DNA from: Bacillota bacterium
GTDB lineage: Bacteria > Bacillota > Clostridia > Christensenellales > CAG-138
Reading direction: 5' to 3'
Length of the DNA: 64,000 bases
NCBI GenBank assembly: GCA_023455425.1
Contig: JAEYCM010000006.1
Coordinates: 1 to 64,000 of the forward strand
The position numbers were made by a program, and so were the translations under genes. The notes below the pieces were generated by a model that did not search any database, had not been told where the DNA came from, and was given only the letters and a program-made list of their open reading frames with translations. The first letter of the stretch is position 1. Every line of letters begins with the position of its first letter. Positions 1-7,734 of this stretch are shown here, one piece after another.

Positions 1-99
1 CTGAATCCGAGCTACACAAAGGTCATTACGGGCAGCATCCTCGTGCTGGCTGTCGCGCTTGACCAGTTTAACAAGCAGAAGAAAATGCGCGCGAAGTAA
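1..99 (+). CDS. Sugar ABC transporter permease, C-terminal end (partial)
   Basis: Only the last 32 codons are inside the window, ending at a TAA at 97-99. The visible tail has a hydrophobic stretch (ITGSILVLAVALDQF) and then a short basic end (NKQKKMRAK). This is how the last membrane segment and cytoplasmic tail of RbsC/XylH-type permeases usually look. The gene ends 27 bases before the likely start of a sugar ABC ATPase, so the order here is permease, ATPase, binding protein. The identity rests on the tail and the neighbours. Confidence 0.75.
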   Translation: MNPSYTKVITGSILVLAVALDQFNKQKKMRAK

Positions 100-126
100 G
101 CGGACTGACCTTAAGGAGGTATGGCT

Positions 127-1623
127 ATGAAGGAAGCGGCCATTCGTTTTGACCATGTCGGAAAAATCTTTCCGGGCGTAAAGGCCCTCAACGGCGTTAC
201 GTTTGAGATCATCCGCGGTCAGGTGCATTGTATCGTAGGCGAAAACGGCGCCGGCAAATCAACGCTGATCAAGATATTGGCCGGCGTGAACCCGATTGAC
301 GAAGGGCAGGCGTTTTTGTTTGAGAAGCAGATCCAGTTCCGCAGCCCCGAGGACGCCAAGAAAGCCGGGATCGGCGTGGTCCATCAGGAGCTGAGCAACT
401 TTGTGCATTTGGATGTCGCGAGCAACCTGTTTTGCAACAACCTGCCCCAAAAGCGCGGCGCAATCGATTATAAGCAGTTGTACCGGAACGCGCGCGAGGT
501 GCTGGACCTGTGCGGGCTGACGTATATCAATGAACGCAGCGTCATGCGGGATATCAGCCTGGGCTCCCAGCAGATGGTAGAAATTGCGCGGCTGATCAAT
601 GAAAAGGCAAGGGTCGTCATTTTGGACGAACCGACGTCCGCACTCACGGAAGTGGAGGTCAACAAGCTTTACGAGCTGATTGCCCGGATGAAGCGGCAGG
701 GGATTACCATCATCTATATTTCGCACCGCCTCGATGAAGTGCTCGAACTCGCGGACAGCATCACGGTATTAAAGGACGGCGAGCATGTCACGACATTCCC
801 GCGCGATGAACATACCACAAAGGATCTTTTAGTCCGGTACATGGTGGGGCGCGATGTGGAATTCGACTACCGAACGGGGGAATTCAACCCGGGTGAGGTC
901 ATACTCGAGGCGGAAGCGCTTTGTTCCGGCAAACAGATGCAGGACGTCAGCTTCCGGCTCCGGCGCGGGGAAATCCTTGGGATAGCGGGGTTGGAAGGCT
1001 CCGGGAGAACGGAAATCCTTGAGACGCTGTTCGGCTGGCGGGAATGCACGGGCGGGAAGATTTTCATCAACCAAAAGCAGGTGGAGATGAAAGATCCCAT
1101 CACCGCGAAACGGCATGGCCTTGCGTACATCACGAAGGAACGCAAGCAGCTCGGGCTGTTCCTGGGCCTTGATGTGAAAACCAACATCGCCGCAGCGTCA
1201 CAGAAAAAATATGAAGAAAAGGGCGTCATCCGGTATAAGCGCATTGAACAGAACGCGCGCCACTATGTGGACGCCATGCGCATCAAATGCTCCGATCTCA
1301 AACAAAAGGTCATGAATCTGTCCGGCGGAAACCAGCAAAAAGTGCTGCTTTCCATGTGGCTTTCCAATGATCCGGAGATTGTGTTGATCGATGAACCCAC
1401 GCGCGGCGTTGACGTCGGCGCAAAAGCGGAAATCCACGCGCTGCTGCGCGGCATTGTATCCAAAGGGAAATCCGTCATCATCGTTTCATCCGAATTGCCG
1501 GAAATCCTGGCCTCCTGCGACCGCGTGATGGTCATGCATGAAGGAAAGCTCATGGATGTGCTGGAGAACAATGCGCAGCTTACGGAAGAACGCATTATGC
1601 AGCTGGCGTCGGGCCTTACCTGA
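127..1623 (+). CDS. Sugar ABC transporter ATP-binding protein (RbsA/MglA type)
   Basis: About 498 residues, the size of the duplicated ATPase subunit of ribose/galactose-type (CUT2) importers. The first nucleotide-binding domain has Walker [10 protein letters not shown] and Walker B VVILDEPTSAL with an H-loop at YISHRL. The second half has the degenerate GSGRTE loop, signature LSGGNQQKV and Walker B IVLIDEPTRGVDVG, as expected for this family. An ATG at 121 directly abuts the AAGGAGGT at 113-120, leaving no spacer. The in-frame ATG at 127 has normal spacing and is preferred. It powers import with the upstream permease and the next gene's binding protein; the substrate is not determinable, though the downstream pentose-phosphate-type enzymes suggest a sugar or polyol. 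Confidence 0.95.
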   Translation: MKEAAIRFDHVGKIFPGVKALNGVTFEIIRGQVHCIVGENGAGKSTLIKILAGVNPIDEGQAFLFEKQIQFRSPEDAKKAGIGVVHQELSNFVHLDVASNLFCNNLPQKRGAIDYKQLYRNAREVLDLCGLTYINERSVMRDISLGSQQMVEIARLINEKARVVILDEPTSALTEVEVNKLYELIARMKRQGITIIYISHRLDEVLELADSITVLKDGEHVTTFPRDEHTTKDLLVRYMVGRDVEFDYRTGEFNPGEVILEAEALCSGKQMQDVSFRLRRGEILGIAGLEGSGRTEILETLFGWRECTGGKIFINQKQVEMKDPITAKRHGLAYITKERKQLGLFLGLDVKTNIAAASQKKYEEKGVIRYKRIEQNARHYVDAMRIKCSDLKQKVMNLSGGNQQKVLLSMWLSNDPEIVLIDEPTRGVDVGAKAEIHALLRGIVSKGKSVIIVSSELPEILASCDRVMVMHEGKLMDVLENNAQLTEERIMQLASGLT

Positions 1624-1674
1624 TTTGCATCCCGCCAGGGGAAGTAGATAAAAAACAATATGGAGGAACGTAAC

Positions 1675-2721
1675 ATGAAGAAACTTTCAATGGTAGTCGT
1701 TATCATGCTGTTGCTTGGTACACTTCTTTCCGCGTGCGCCGCGCCGCAGGCCGCGCCCCAGCCGGCGCAGGCTCCCGCCGAGGCGAGCCAGGCGCTCCCG
1801 GGTGAAGGAGAAGTGTATTGCGTGATCGGTTCCCTGTTCCAGTTGGAGTTCTTTGACGCGCTCAAAGGCGGCGCGAGCGACGCGGCCAAAGAGATCGGCG
1901 CCACCTGGTATTATGCCGGCCCGCAGGAATTTGTGCCCGACCAGATTTCCCAGGCGATCGACCAGGCGGTTGCAAATAAAGTGACCGGTATTATCCTCCA
2001 TGGCCAGGCGGTGGAAACAGCCGCCGCAGTCAACAATGCAATCGCGGCGGGTGTGCCCGTCATCTGCGTCAACACGGATATTCCGTCCAACAGGCTTTCC
2101 TTCCTCGGCTGCAACCCCTACAATGCAGGCTACGACATGGGCAAGCATATGGCAAAGCTGATTGAAGGCAAAAGCGGTACGGTCCTGATCTCCTCTGCAA
2201 TCAGCGCAGGGCAGCCTTCTGCGCTTGACAACCTCAGGGGCTCAAAGGATGCGCTTGCAGAGCTCGCGCCCAACGTCAAGGTTGTGGAAGTGGACGATAC
2301 CGCGGATGCCAACATCGCCGCCACCAACATCGGCGCAGCATTGCAGGCCAATCCCGATGTCGTCGGCATCATCGGCCAGCAGGCGTATACGGCGGTTGGC
2401 GCTACCACCGCTGTGCGCGAAGCGGGACTTACCGGAAAAATCCAGATCATCGGCCGCGACCGTGACGCCGCTACCCTTGAACTGATCAAGAGCGGGGAAC
2501 TGGCGGCTTCTTATGCCCAGAACTCTTACGTGGAAGGATACATTGCCCTGAAGTGGCTCAATGAATATGTCGACGGCAAGCTGAAGGTCATCAACGATTA
2601 TCTCGGCGGCGGCGTAAATCCCCTGCCCCCCACGGTGGACTCCGGTTCTGTTGTCATCACCAAGGAAAACGCGGACCAGTTTGCAGAAAAATACACCTAC
2701 GAAGTAACGGCAAAGAACTAA
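1675..2721 (+). CDS. Sugar ABC transporter substrate-binding lipoprotein (RbsB-like)
   Basis: About 348 residues. A lipoprotein signal peptide with lipobox LLSAC (Cys21) is followed by a low-complexity Ala/Pro/Gln linker (about 22-45), then a periplasmic-binding-protein fold of the ribose type (PF13407-like). GGAGG at 1662-1666 sits 8 bases before the ATG at 1675; an ATG at 1660 overlaps the ribosome site and is rejected. It should capture the substrate at the membrane surface for the preceding ATPase and permease. A strong hairpin follows the stop codon, a pattern repeated after the other two binding-protein genes in this window. Confidence 0.92.
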   Translation: MKKLSMVVVIMLLLGTLLSACAAPQAAPQPAQAPAEASQALPGEGEVYCVIGSLFQLEFFDALKGGASDAAKEIGATWYYAGPQEFVPDQISQAIDQAVANKVTGIILHGQAVETAAAVNNAIAAGVPVICVNTDIPSNRLSFLGCNPYNAGYDMGKHMAKLIEGKSGTVLISSAISAGQPSALDNLRGSKDALAELAPNVKVVEVDDTADANIAATNIGAALQANPDVVGIIGQQAYTAVGATTAVREAGLTGKIQIIGRDRDAATLELIKSGELAASYAQNSYVEGYIALKWLNEYVDGKLKVINDYLGGGVNPLPPTVDSGSVVITKENADQFAEKYTYEVTAKN

Positions 2722-2761
2722 ATTCCTCCCATTAAAACGTATCAGCAACTGTATTAGGCGT

Positions 2762-2791
2762 GCTCTGCCGGAGGGAACGCTCCGGCAGAGC
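2762..2791 (+). promoter_or_regulatory. Intercistronic hairpin after binding-protein gene
   Basis: A perfect 12-bp inverted repeat (GCTCTGCCGGAG / CTCCGGCAGAGC) with a 6-base loop lies between the binding-protein gene and the isomerase gene. There is no run of T after it, so it is more likely an mRNA-stabilising or partial-termination element than a full terminator. Confidence 0.6.
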
Positions 2792-2811
2792 TGTCTTAAG
2801 AAAGGAACCAG

Positions 2812-4200
2812 ATGAGTAAGATCGGATTGCTTCCGCTGTATCTTGCGCTTTACGATGAAACATGCGCATTCATGCGCCCTAAAATTGAAAATTTCCGCGA
2901 TACCATTGTAAACCAATTGGAGAATCGCGGGCTTGATATGGTTTGTGCGCCAATCTGCAGGGTGCAGGAGGAATTTGCAGCAGCGGTCAGGATGCTTGAA
3001 GACGAAGGCGTCTGCGCAATCGTGACGCTGCACCTTGCCTATTCTCCTTCTCTTGAATGTATCGACGCGCTTACTAAGACCCAATTGCCGCTGTTGGTGC
3101 TTGATACAACCGAAAGCTACGCGTTTGACGCCACGGTGGATGCGGATGAGATCATGTACAACCACGGCATCCATGGCGTGCAGGATATGTGCAATCTTTT
3201 GCTGCGACGCAATAAGGCGTTTGAGGTGTTTGCGGGCCATTACGCGCACTCGGACGTATTGGACCGCGCAACCAGCCATTGCCGCGGCATACAGATTGCG
3301 ACCGCATTCTGCGGCGCGCGCGTCGGTCTGGTGGGCGACCCCTTTTATGGCATGGGGGATTTTCACGTTCCGTTTGAAGAACTCAAGGAGCGCTTTGGGA
3401 TTTCTGTGATCGGATACGACATGGAAGCGGCCCGGCAACGGCTTGCTGCCATCACGCCTGCGCAGATTGCGGCGGAGCGCGCCGCTGATGAAACGGAATT
3501 TCTATGGGACGCCTCCGTCACGGACGAATTGTACCGGCGTACCGCCAGGGTTTGCCTTGCCCTGCGGCAATGGATGGAAGAAGAGCAATTGACGGCGTTT
3601 TCGGTGAACTTTCTTGAAACACAGGGCAGCAACCCCGGCTTGCCGGTGATGCCGTTTACCGAATGCAGCAAGGCGATGGCCCGTGGAACAGGCTATGCGG
3701 GCGAGGGCGATGTGTTGACTGCGGCGTTGTGCGGCGCGCTTTTGCGGTTTTTCCCGCAGACGACGTTTACGGAAATGTTCTGCCCGGATTGGAAGGGCGG
3801 CAGCGTGTTTCTTTCCCATATGGGGGAACTCAATTACCGCGTCTGCAGCGAAAAGCCCCGCCTTACCGAGAAGGCGTTTCCCTTTACCTCCGCGGAAAAT
3901 CCGACGGTTGCGTATGGCACCTTCCGGCCGGGCCGCGCGGTGTTTGTAAACCTTGCGCCTTGCGGAGAGGGGAATTATACGCTCATACTGGCCACAGGAG
4001 AAGTGCTCGGCATTAACAGTGAAAACAAAATGGCAGAGAGCGTGAACGGATGGTTCCGGCCCGAGCGGCCTTTGCCGGAATTTTTAGAACGCTTTTCACG
4101 CGCAGGCGGGACGCACCACTCCGTGCTGATATATGCGGATTGTCTAAAAGAAATGGCGGCGTTTGCAGCGGCGATGGAGTTTGGCTGCGTCATGATCTGA
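2812..4200 (+). CDS. L-fucose/L-arabinose isomerase-like protein
   Basis: About 462 residues, the usual size for this fold. Motifs match the FucI/AraA superfamily: GDPFYGMGDF in the middle domain, NFLE, and GTGYAGEGDVLTA, whose Glu-Gly-Asp matches the metal-binding segment of aldose-ketose isomerases. The family interconverts aldoses and ketoses with a divalent metal. AAAGGA precedes the ATG at 2812. It follows an Rbs-type transporter and precedes YjbQ, triosephosphate-isomerase-like, ribulose-phosphate-epimerase and SIS genes, so it probably does the first intracellular step on the imported sugar. It is not close enough to AraA or FucI by eye to name the substrate. Confidence 0.78.
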   Translation: MSKIGLLPLYLALYDETCAFMRPKIENFRDTIVNQLENRGLDMVCAPICRVQEEFAAAVRMLEDEGVCAIVTLHLAYSPSLECIDALTKTQLPLLVLDTTESYAFDATVDADEIMYNHGIHGVQDMCNLLLRRNKAFEVFAGHYAHSDVLDRATSHCRGIQIATAFCGARVGLVGDPFYGMGDFHVPFEELKERFGISVIGYDMEAARQRLAAITPAQIAAERAADETEFLWDASVTDELYRRTARVCLALRQWMEEEQLTAFSVNFLETQGSNPGLPVMPFTECSKAMARGTGYAGEGDVLTAALCGALLRFFPQTTFTEMFCPDWKGGSVFLSHMGELNYRVCSEKPRLTEKAFPFTSAENPTVAYGTFRPGRAVFVNLAPCGEGNYTLILATGEVLGINSENKMAESVNGWFRPERPLPEFLERFSRAGGTHHSVLIYADCLKEMAAFAAAMEFGCVMI

Positions 4201-4229
4201 GATTGAAAAAAATTGCGTAGGAGGATCGT

Positions 4230-4850
4230 ATGGAATTTAAAGTCTTTCAAAAAGAGCTGGAGCTACAGTCCCGGGGTTGGATACCCACCTTCCATGATGT
4301 AACCAAAGAGGTGCTCGATATTGTCGCTGCATCCGGTGTCAAAAACGGTACGTGCTGCATCGCCTCGCATCATACCACCTGCTCGGTCATGATACAGGAA
4401 TGCTCGCACGATCTGGATTCGTTTGACCTTGAATATCTCCAGCATGATTTATTGGATATCATGCGCAAGATGGTCCCCGATTTTGCGGAGGAGCATCAGT
4501 ACCGCCATCCCGGCCCGATTCATGCCCAGTTTGGTCGTTACGTCGATGAGCCCGGCAATTTTACCAGCATGAACACCGACGGACACCTGCGCAGCGTATT
4601 CTTTGGGCGCAGCGAAACTATGACCATCAAGGACGGCGTGCTTGACGGCGGCGAGTTTGCCCACGTTTACTTTATAGACTGGGATCATGTGCGCGCCCGC
4701 CACCGCCAACTGAATATTACCGTCATGGGAACGACGGAGGACATAGGCGACCGGAAGTGGAACAACGGGGAAGACGTCAACACCCTGCGCAAATTCGCGG
4801 AAGCGGAAAAAGCGTATATGCAGGAGTTTGACTTACAGTTGAAACGCTAA
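4230..4850 (+). CDS. YjbQ-family protein (UPF0047), long form
   Basis: 206 residues, against about 130-140 for typical YjbQ. Family landmarks are present: SHHTTCSVMIQE near the N-terminus, NTDGHLRSVFFGRSE in the middle and GEFAHVYFIDWDHVRAR near the end. The extra length lies between the first His-rich motif and the NTDGHLR motif, where a segment rich in His and Pro is inserted, plus a C-terminal tail. YjbQ proteins were linked to weak thiamine-phosphate-synthase activity, but their true role is unclear. GGAGG precedes the ATG. It pairs with a second YjbQ at 5604, with a triosephosphate-isomerase-like gene between them, so a sugar-phosphate role is plausible but unproven. Confidence 0.85.
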   Translation: MEFKVFQKELELQSRGWIPTFHDVTKEVLDIVAASGVKNGTCCIASHHTTCSVMIQECSHDLDSFDLEYLQHDLLDIMRKMVPDFAEEHQYRHPGPIHAQFGRYVDEPGNFTSMNTDGHLRSVFFGRSETMTIKDGVLDGGEFAHVYFIDWDHVRARHRQLNITVMGTTEDIGDRKWNNGEDVNTLRKFAEAEKAYMQEFDLQLKR

Positions 4851-4879
4851 TTGGCTTCGAGATTTGAAAGGCAGTATGC

Positions 4880-5590
4880 ATGAGTAAAGTGAAAATCAGG
4901 ACGCCGTTTTTTGAGACAAGCGTGAAGAACTATATCTACGGGGATGCGGTGCTGGAGTTCGCAAAGGCCGCGGACCGGGCGGCTGTCAAATACGATGTGG
5001 ACGTCCTGTTCATCTCCCCGTATACGGAAATCCGCAGAATTCGGGAGAACTGCCCGCATTTGATTTTGTTGGCGCCCCATATGGATACGCTCCGTCCGGG
5101 ACGCGGCATGGCAGACGTATTGCCCGAAGCGCTCAAAGCGGCGGGCGCGCAGGGCGTGGTGATCAACCATTGCGAGCGTCCGATGACGCTTTCCGCCATC
5201 AAACAGACCATTGACCGTGCAAATGAGCTTGAGATGCTTTCGTTTGTATGCGCGGATACGGTGGAAGAGGCGATGGCAATCGCGCAGCTGCACCCGGATA
5301 TCATCAACCCGGAGCCCACGGAGCTCATTGGCAGCAGCAACGCAAGCGATATGCGTTATGTCACGGAAGCCATACAGGCGGTAAAATCCATCGACAAGAA
5401 CATCATGGTCGAGCAGGCTGCGGGCATTACGACCGCGCAGCAGATATACGACTTTATCATGGCGGGCTCGGAGGCGGCAGGCTCGGCGAGCGGCATCTTA
5501 AAATCTCCCGATCCGCTTGCGCTTCTTTCTGAGATGGTCAGCTATGTGAAAAAGGCGCGCGAGGATCTTATCAAACTGGGGCGGCTATAG
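4880..5590 (+). CDS. Triosephosphate isomerase-like protein (archaeal-type TIM)
   Basis: 236 residues, close to the short archaeal triosephosphate isomerases rather than the roughly 250-residue bacterial type. Catalytic positions can be read: Lys in SVKNYIYG near residue 16, His in VINHCERPM, Glu in NPEPTELIG, and phosphate-binding loops near GSSNAS and SASGILKS. The Asn that normally precedes the catalytic Lys (Asn-x-Lys) is Ser here. Sitting between two YjbQ genes in a sugar operon, it more likely isomerises a special phosphorylated ketose or aldose (as TIM-like enzymes do in tetritol pathways) than serving glycolysis. GGCAGT before the ATG is a weak ribosome site. Confidence 0.83.
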   Translation: MSKVKIRTPFFETSVKNYIYGDAVLEFAKAADRAAVKYDVDVLFISPYTEIRRIRENCPHLILLAPHMDTLRPGRGMADVLPEALKAAGAQGVVINHCERPMTLSAIKQTIDRANELEMLSFVCADTVEEAMAIAQLHPDIINPEPTELIGSSNASDMRYVTEAIQAVKSIDKNIMVEQAAGITTAQQIYDFIMAGSEAAGSASGILKSPDPLALLSEMVSYVKKAREDLIKLGRL

Positions 5591-5603
5591 ACAGGGGGAG
5601 AAC

Positions 5604-6098
5604 ATGGTATATAGAGAAGCATTTCAAGTCCAATCCAACGATAAAATGCCCACGTTTCATAATGTGACGGAGAGCACCAAGGCAATCATCGCGCGCTCCG
5701 GCATCAAAAACGGCATTGTTGTGGTCTATTCCCACCATACGACCTGCTGCGTCATCACGCAGGAGGCGGCGTTTGACCTATCCATGACCGGGCTTGAAAC
5801 ACTGCAGCAGGATTTTGTGGAATCGTTTGAGCGCTTTATGCCCGTATGCCGGAAAGAGGGCATGTACCTGCATCCCGGCCCCAAGGCGCTCGCCTTTGCC
5901 GAGGAGCATGGCGAGGACGCGCGCGGCTGCCACAATACGGACGCGCATCTGCGTTCCGCTTTGGTCGGCAGAAGCGAAACGATTGTATTGATCGACGGGC
6001 AAATGGACCTTGGGGAATTCGGGTTCATTTACTTTATCGATTTTGACCAGACCCGGGCAAGGAAGAGAACCGTACAGGTTCAGATTATCGGAGAATAG
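5604..6098 (+). CDS. YjbQ-family protein (UPF0047), second copy
   Basis: 164 residues. It carries the same family landmarks as the copy at 4230: SHHTTCCVITQE, NTDAHLRSALVGRSE and GEFGFIYFIDFDQTRARKR. It also shares the insertion after a LHPGP element, so the two copies form one subfamily and probably arose by duplication. AGGGGGAG lies just before the ATG. It follows the triosephosphate-isomerase-like gene by 13 bases and is followed by a strong hairpin. Function unknown; co-transcription with sugar-phosphate enzymes is the main clue. Confidence 0.85.
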   Translation: MVYREAFQVQSNDKMPTFHNVTESTKAIIARSGIKNGIVVVYSHHTTCCVITQEAAFDLSMTGLETLQQDFVESFERFMPVCRKEGMYLHPGPKALAFAEEHGEDARGCHNTDAHLRSALVGRSETIVLIDGQMDLGEFGFIYFIDFDQTRARKRTVQVQIIGE

Positions 6099-6103
6099 GT
6101 AGC

Positions 6104-6138
6104 TTTAAGGCCAAGGCTATGTGAACCTTGGCCTTAAA
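6104..6138 (+). promoter_or_regulatory. Perfect 13-bp hairpin between yjbQ and rpe-like genes
   Basis: TTTAAGGCCAAGG at 6104-6116 and its exact reverse complement at 6126-6138 flank a 9-base loop. No U-tract follows, so it is not a textbook terminator. It could be an RNA processing or stabilising element or a protein-binding site that sets the level of the last two genes. Confidence 0.55.
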
Positions 6139-6160
6139 AAGCGGAACAAAAGGAAAAGAG

Positions 6161-6829
6161 ATGAAGCAGACATCCCCCATCATTTCCCCGTCGCTATTGG
6201 CGGCGGATGCGCAGAACTATTCCCAGGCCATTGCCTATGTGGAGCGGGTAGGGGCGGAATACCTGCACATCGATGTGATGGACGGTCATTTTGTACCCAA
6301 CCTCTCCTTTGGCCCCAACATTGTATCCGCTATCCGGCCATGCAGCGGCATGTTTTTTGATGTGCATTTGATGGTGCAACATCCGCTGCAGTTTGCCGCC
6401 GCATTTATGGACGCCGGGGCGGATGGCATTACGGTTCATCCGGAAGCGGATGCGGATATTGATGCGCTGCTTTCGCTATGCAGATTACGCGGCGTTCAGT
6501 TTGGCCTTGCGCTCAAACCGGAAACGCCGCTGGAATCGGTGGAGCGCTATTTGAACCAATGCGATATCCTGCTGATCATGAGCATTCAGCCGGGGTCTGG
6601 CGGGCAGAAGTTCATGCCGGCGGCGTTTGAACGTATCAGCGCCGGCCGGGAGCTGCGCGCAAAGTTGGGCGCGCATTATAAAATCAGCGTGGATGGCGGT
6701 ATCAATCCGGAAACGGGCGCGCAGTGCCTTGCCGCGGGCGCGGATATTCTTGTTGCAGGCAGCGCCATATTTGGAAGCGATGACCCCGCAGGTGTGATTG
6801 CGGCTTTGAAAGGAGTGCGGCGCTTATGA
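6161..6829 (+). CDS. Ribulose-phosphate 3-epimerase family protein
   Basis: 222 residues from the ATG at 6161, which has AAAGGAAAAG upstream; an upstream in-frame TTG inside the hairpin is unlikely. The fold signature is clear: SPSLLAADAQNY at the start, HIDVMDGHFVPNLSFGP with the metal-binding His and catalytic Asp, DVHLMV, SIQPGSGGQKF and SVDGGINPETG. The enzyme interconverts ribulose 5-phosphate and xylulose 5-phosphate, and relatives act on allulose 6-phosphate or other ketose phosphates. Its stop overlaps the start of the SIS-domain gene (ATGA), so the two are translationally coupled. This is probably a pathway-specific copy rather than the housekeeping one. Confidence 0.92.
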   Translation: MKQTSPIISPSLLAADAQNYSQAIAYVERVGAEYLHIDVMDGHFVPNLSFGPNIVSAIRPCSGMFFDVHLMVQHPLQFAAAFMDAGADGITVHPEADADIDALLSLCRLRGVQFGLALKPETPLESVERYLNQCDILLIMSIQPGSGGQKFMPAAFERISAGRELRAKLGAHYKISVDGGINPETGAQCLAAGADILVAGSAIFGSDDPAGVIAALKGVRRL

Positions 6830-7428
6830 AAGAGAATGGATTGGAAGCGGCGCGTCAGGCGTTTTTAATAGAAGCGGACTGCCTGACGCAGGCGTTCTCC
6901 CATATCGATGCTGCCGCGTTCGCGCAGGCAATCGATGCACTTGCCACTGCGCCGAGGATCGCGGCCAGCGGATGCGGGCACACGGGTATTGCATGCCAGC
7001 ATTTTGCGCACCTCATGTGCTGTATCGACCGGCCTGCCCGCTTTATTTCTCCTGCCGAGGCGGTACATGGCGCAACGGGGTATCTGCAAAGCGGGGACGT
7101 CATGCTGCTGGCCTCCCGCGGCGGAAAAACGGCGGAACTGCTGCCGATTTTAGAAATATGCAGGAAAAAGGGCGCAACGGTAATTGCAGTGACGGAGAAC
7201 ACCGCCTCCCCCCTTGCAGAGGGCGCCGATATTGTATTGAACATGTTTGTCACGCGGGAAACGGACAAATACAACTGCCAGGGAACCACCAGCAATACCA
7301 TGCTCAATGCGCTGTTTGACGCAATACAGGCCGCAATGATTGAAGAGACCGATTACCGGAACGAACAGTTTGCCCTGGTGCATCCGGGCGGCGCGGTAGG
7401 GGAGCGGCTGAATCGAAGGCGTATGTGA
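6826..7428 (+). CDS. SIS-domain sugar-phosphate isomerase (KpsF/GutQ-like)
   Basis: 200 residues forming one SIS domain without the CBS pair found in KpsF/KdsD. The pattern ASGCGHTGIACQHFAHLM, then SRGGKTAELLPIL and the C-terminal HPGGAVGERLN, matches arabinose-5-phosphate isomerase and hexulose-phosphate-isomerase relatives, which interconvert aldose and ketose phosphates. It overlaps the epimerase gene by four bases. An epimerase followed by a SIS isomerase suggests successive handling of a ketose phosphate. The operon appears to end after this gene, where two hairpins occur. Confidence 0.85.
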   Translation: MKENGLEAARQAFLIEADCLTQAFSHIDAAAFAQAIDALATAPRIAASGCGHTGIACQHFAHLMCCIDRPARFISPAEAVHGATGYLQSGDVMLLASRGGKTAELLPILEICRKKGATVIAVTENTASPLAEGADIVLNMFVTRETDKYNCQGTTSNTMLNALFDAIQAAMIEETDYRNEQFALVHPGGAVGERLNRRRM

Positions 7429-7474
7429 AATCCGGCCGCTTTTTCCATAACATACGGGTTCAAAGATTTATTTT

Positions 7475-7507
7475 GCGCGTGGCGAAGTTTTTATCTTCGC
7501 CACGCGC
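7475..7507. other. 13-bp hairpin after the carbohydrate operon
   Basis: GCGCGTGGCGAAG and its exact complement CTTCGCCACGCGC flank a 7-base loop, 47 bases after the SIS gene. It is very stable but not followed by a U-tract, so it may protect the 3' end or act as a weak terminator. Confidence 0.55.
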
Positions 7508-7515
7508 GTAAGCAG

Positions 7516-7549
7516 AAGCCAATGGTTGATTGCATCTGACCATTGGCTT
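7516..7549 (+). terminator. Second hairpin, possible operon terminator
   Basis: AAGCCAATGGT and ACCATTGGCTT form an 11-bp stem with a 12-base loop, followed by the moderately T-rich GGTTGTCT. Together with the hairpin just upstream it probably ends the first operon. Confidence 0.5.
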
Positions 7550-7582
7550 GGTTGTCTATCGCTTTAAATTGAAGAAAGGTCT

Positions 7583-7611
7583 TTGACAAAGTAAGGGAAA
7601 AGCTGTATGAT
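7583..7611 (+). promoter_or_regulatory. Sigma-70/SigA-type promoter for the hydrolase gene
   Basis: TTGACA at 7583-7588 and TATGAT at 7606-7611 are separated by exactly 17 bases. This near-consensus vegetative promoter drives the rightward hydrolase and methyltransferase genes. A 12-bp inverted repeat sits immediately downstream over the expected start site. Confidence 0.8.
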
Positions 7612-7616
7612 AACCC

Positions 7617-7642
7617 CATAGGTTAGTTGAAACTAACCTATG
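7617..7642. promoter_or_regulatory. Operator-like inverted repeat at the transcription start
   Basis: CATAGGTTAGTT, two bases, then AACTAACCTATG: a perfect 12-bp inverted repeat covering the expected +1 region of the promoter at 7583-7611. A repressor bound here would block transcription. TetR- or MarR-family regulators often use such sites, but no such gene is in the window. Confidence 0.7.
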
Positions 7643-7734
7643 TAAGAATGTTTTATGGATTGGCAAGTATTTTTGTCATTGGGAAAATACGCCAAAACCC
7701 GGCTTCTTCTCCCACATAAAGCGAGGTGTTTGAT

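Noticed and set aside
4880..5590. Housekeeping glycolytic triosephosphate isomerase
   Set aside because: It lies in a sugar operon away from gap/pgk/gpm, has the short archaeal-type length and changed substrate-site residues, so a special role is more likely.
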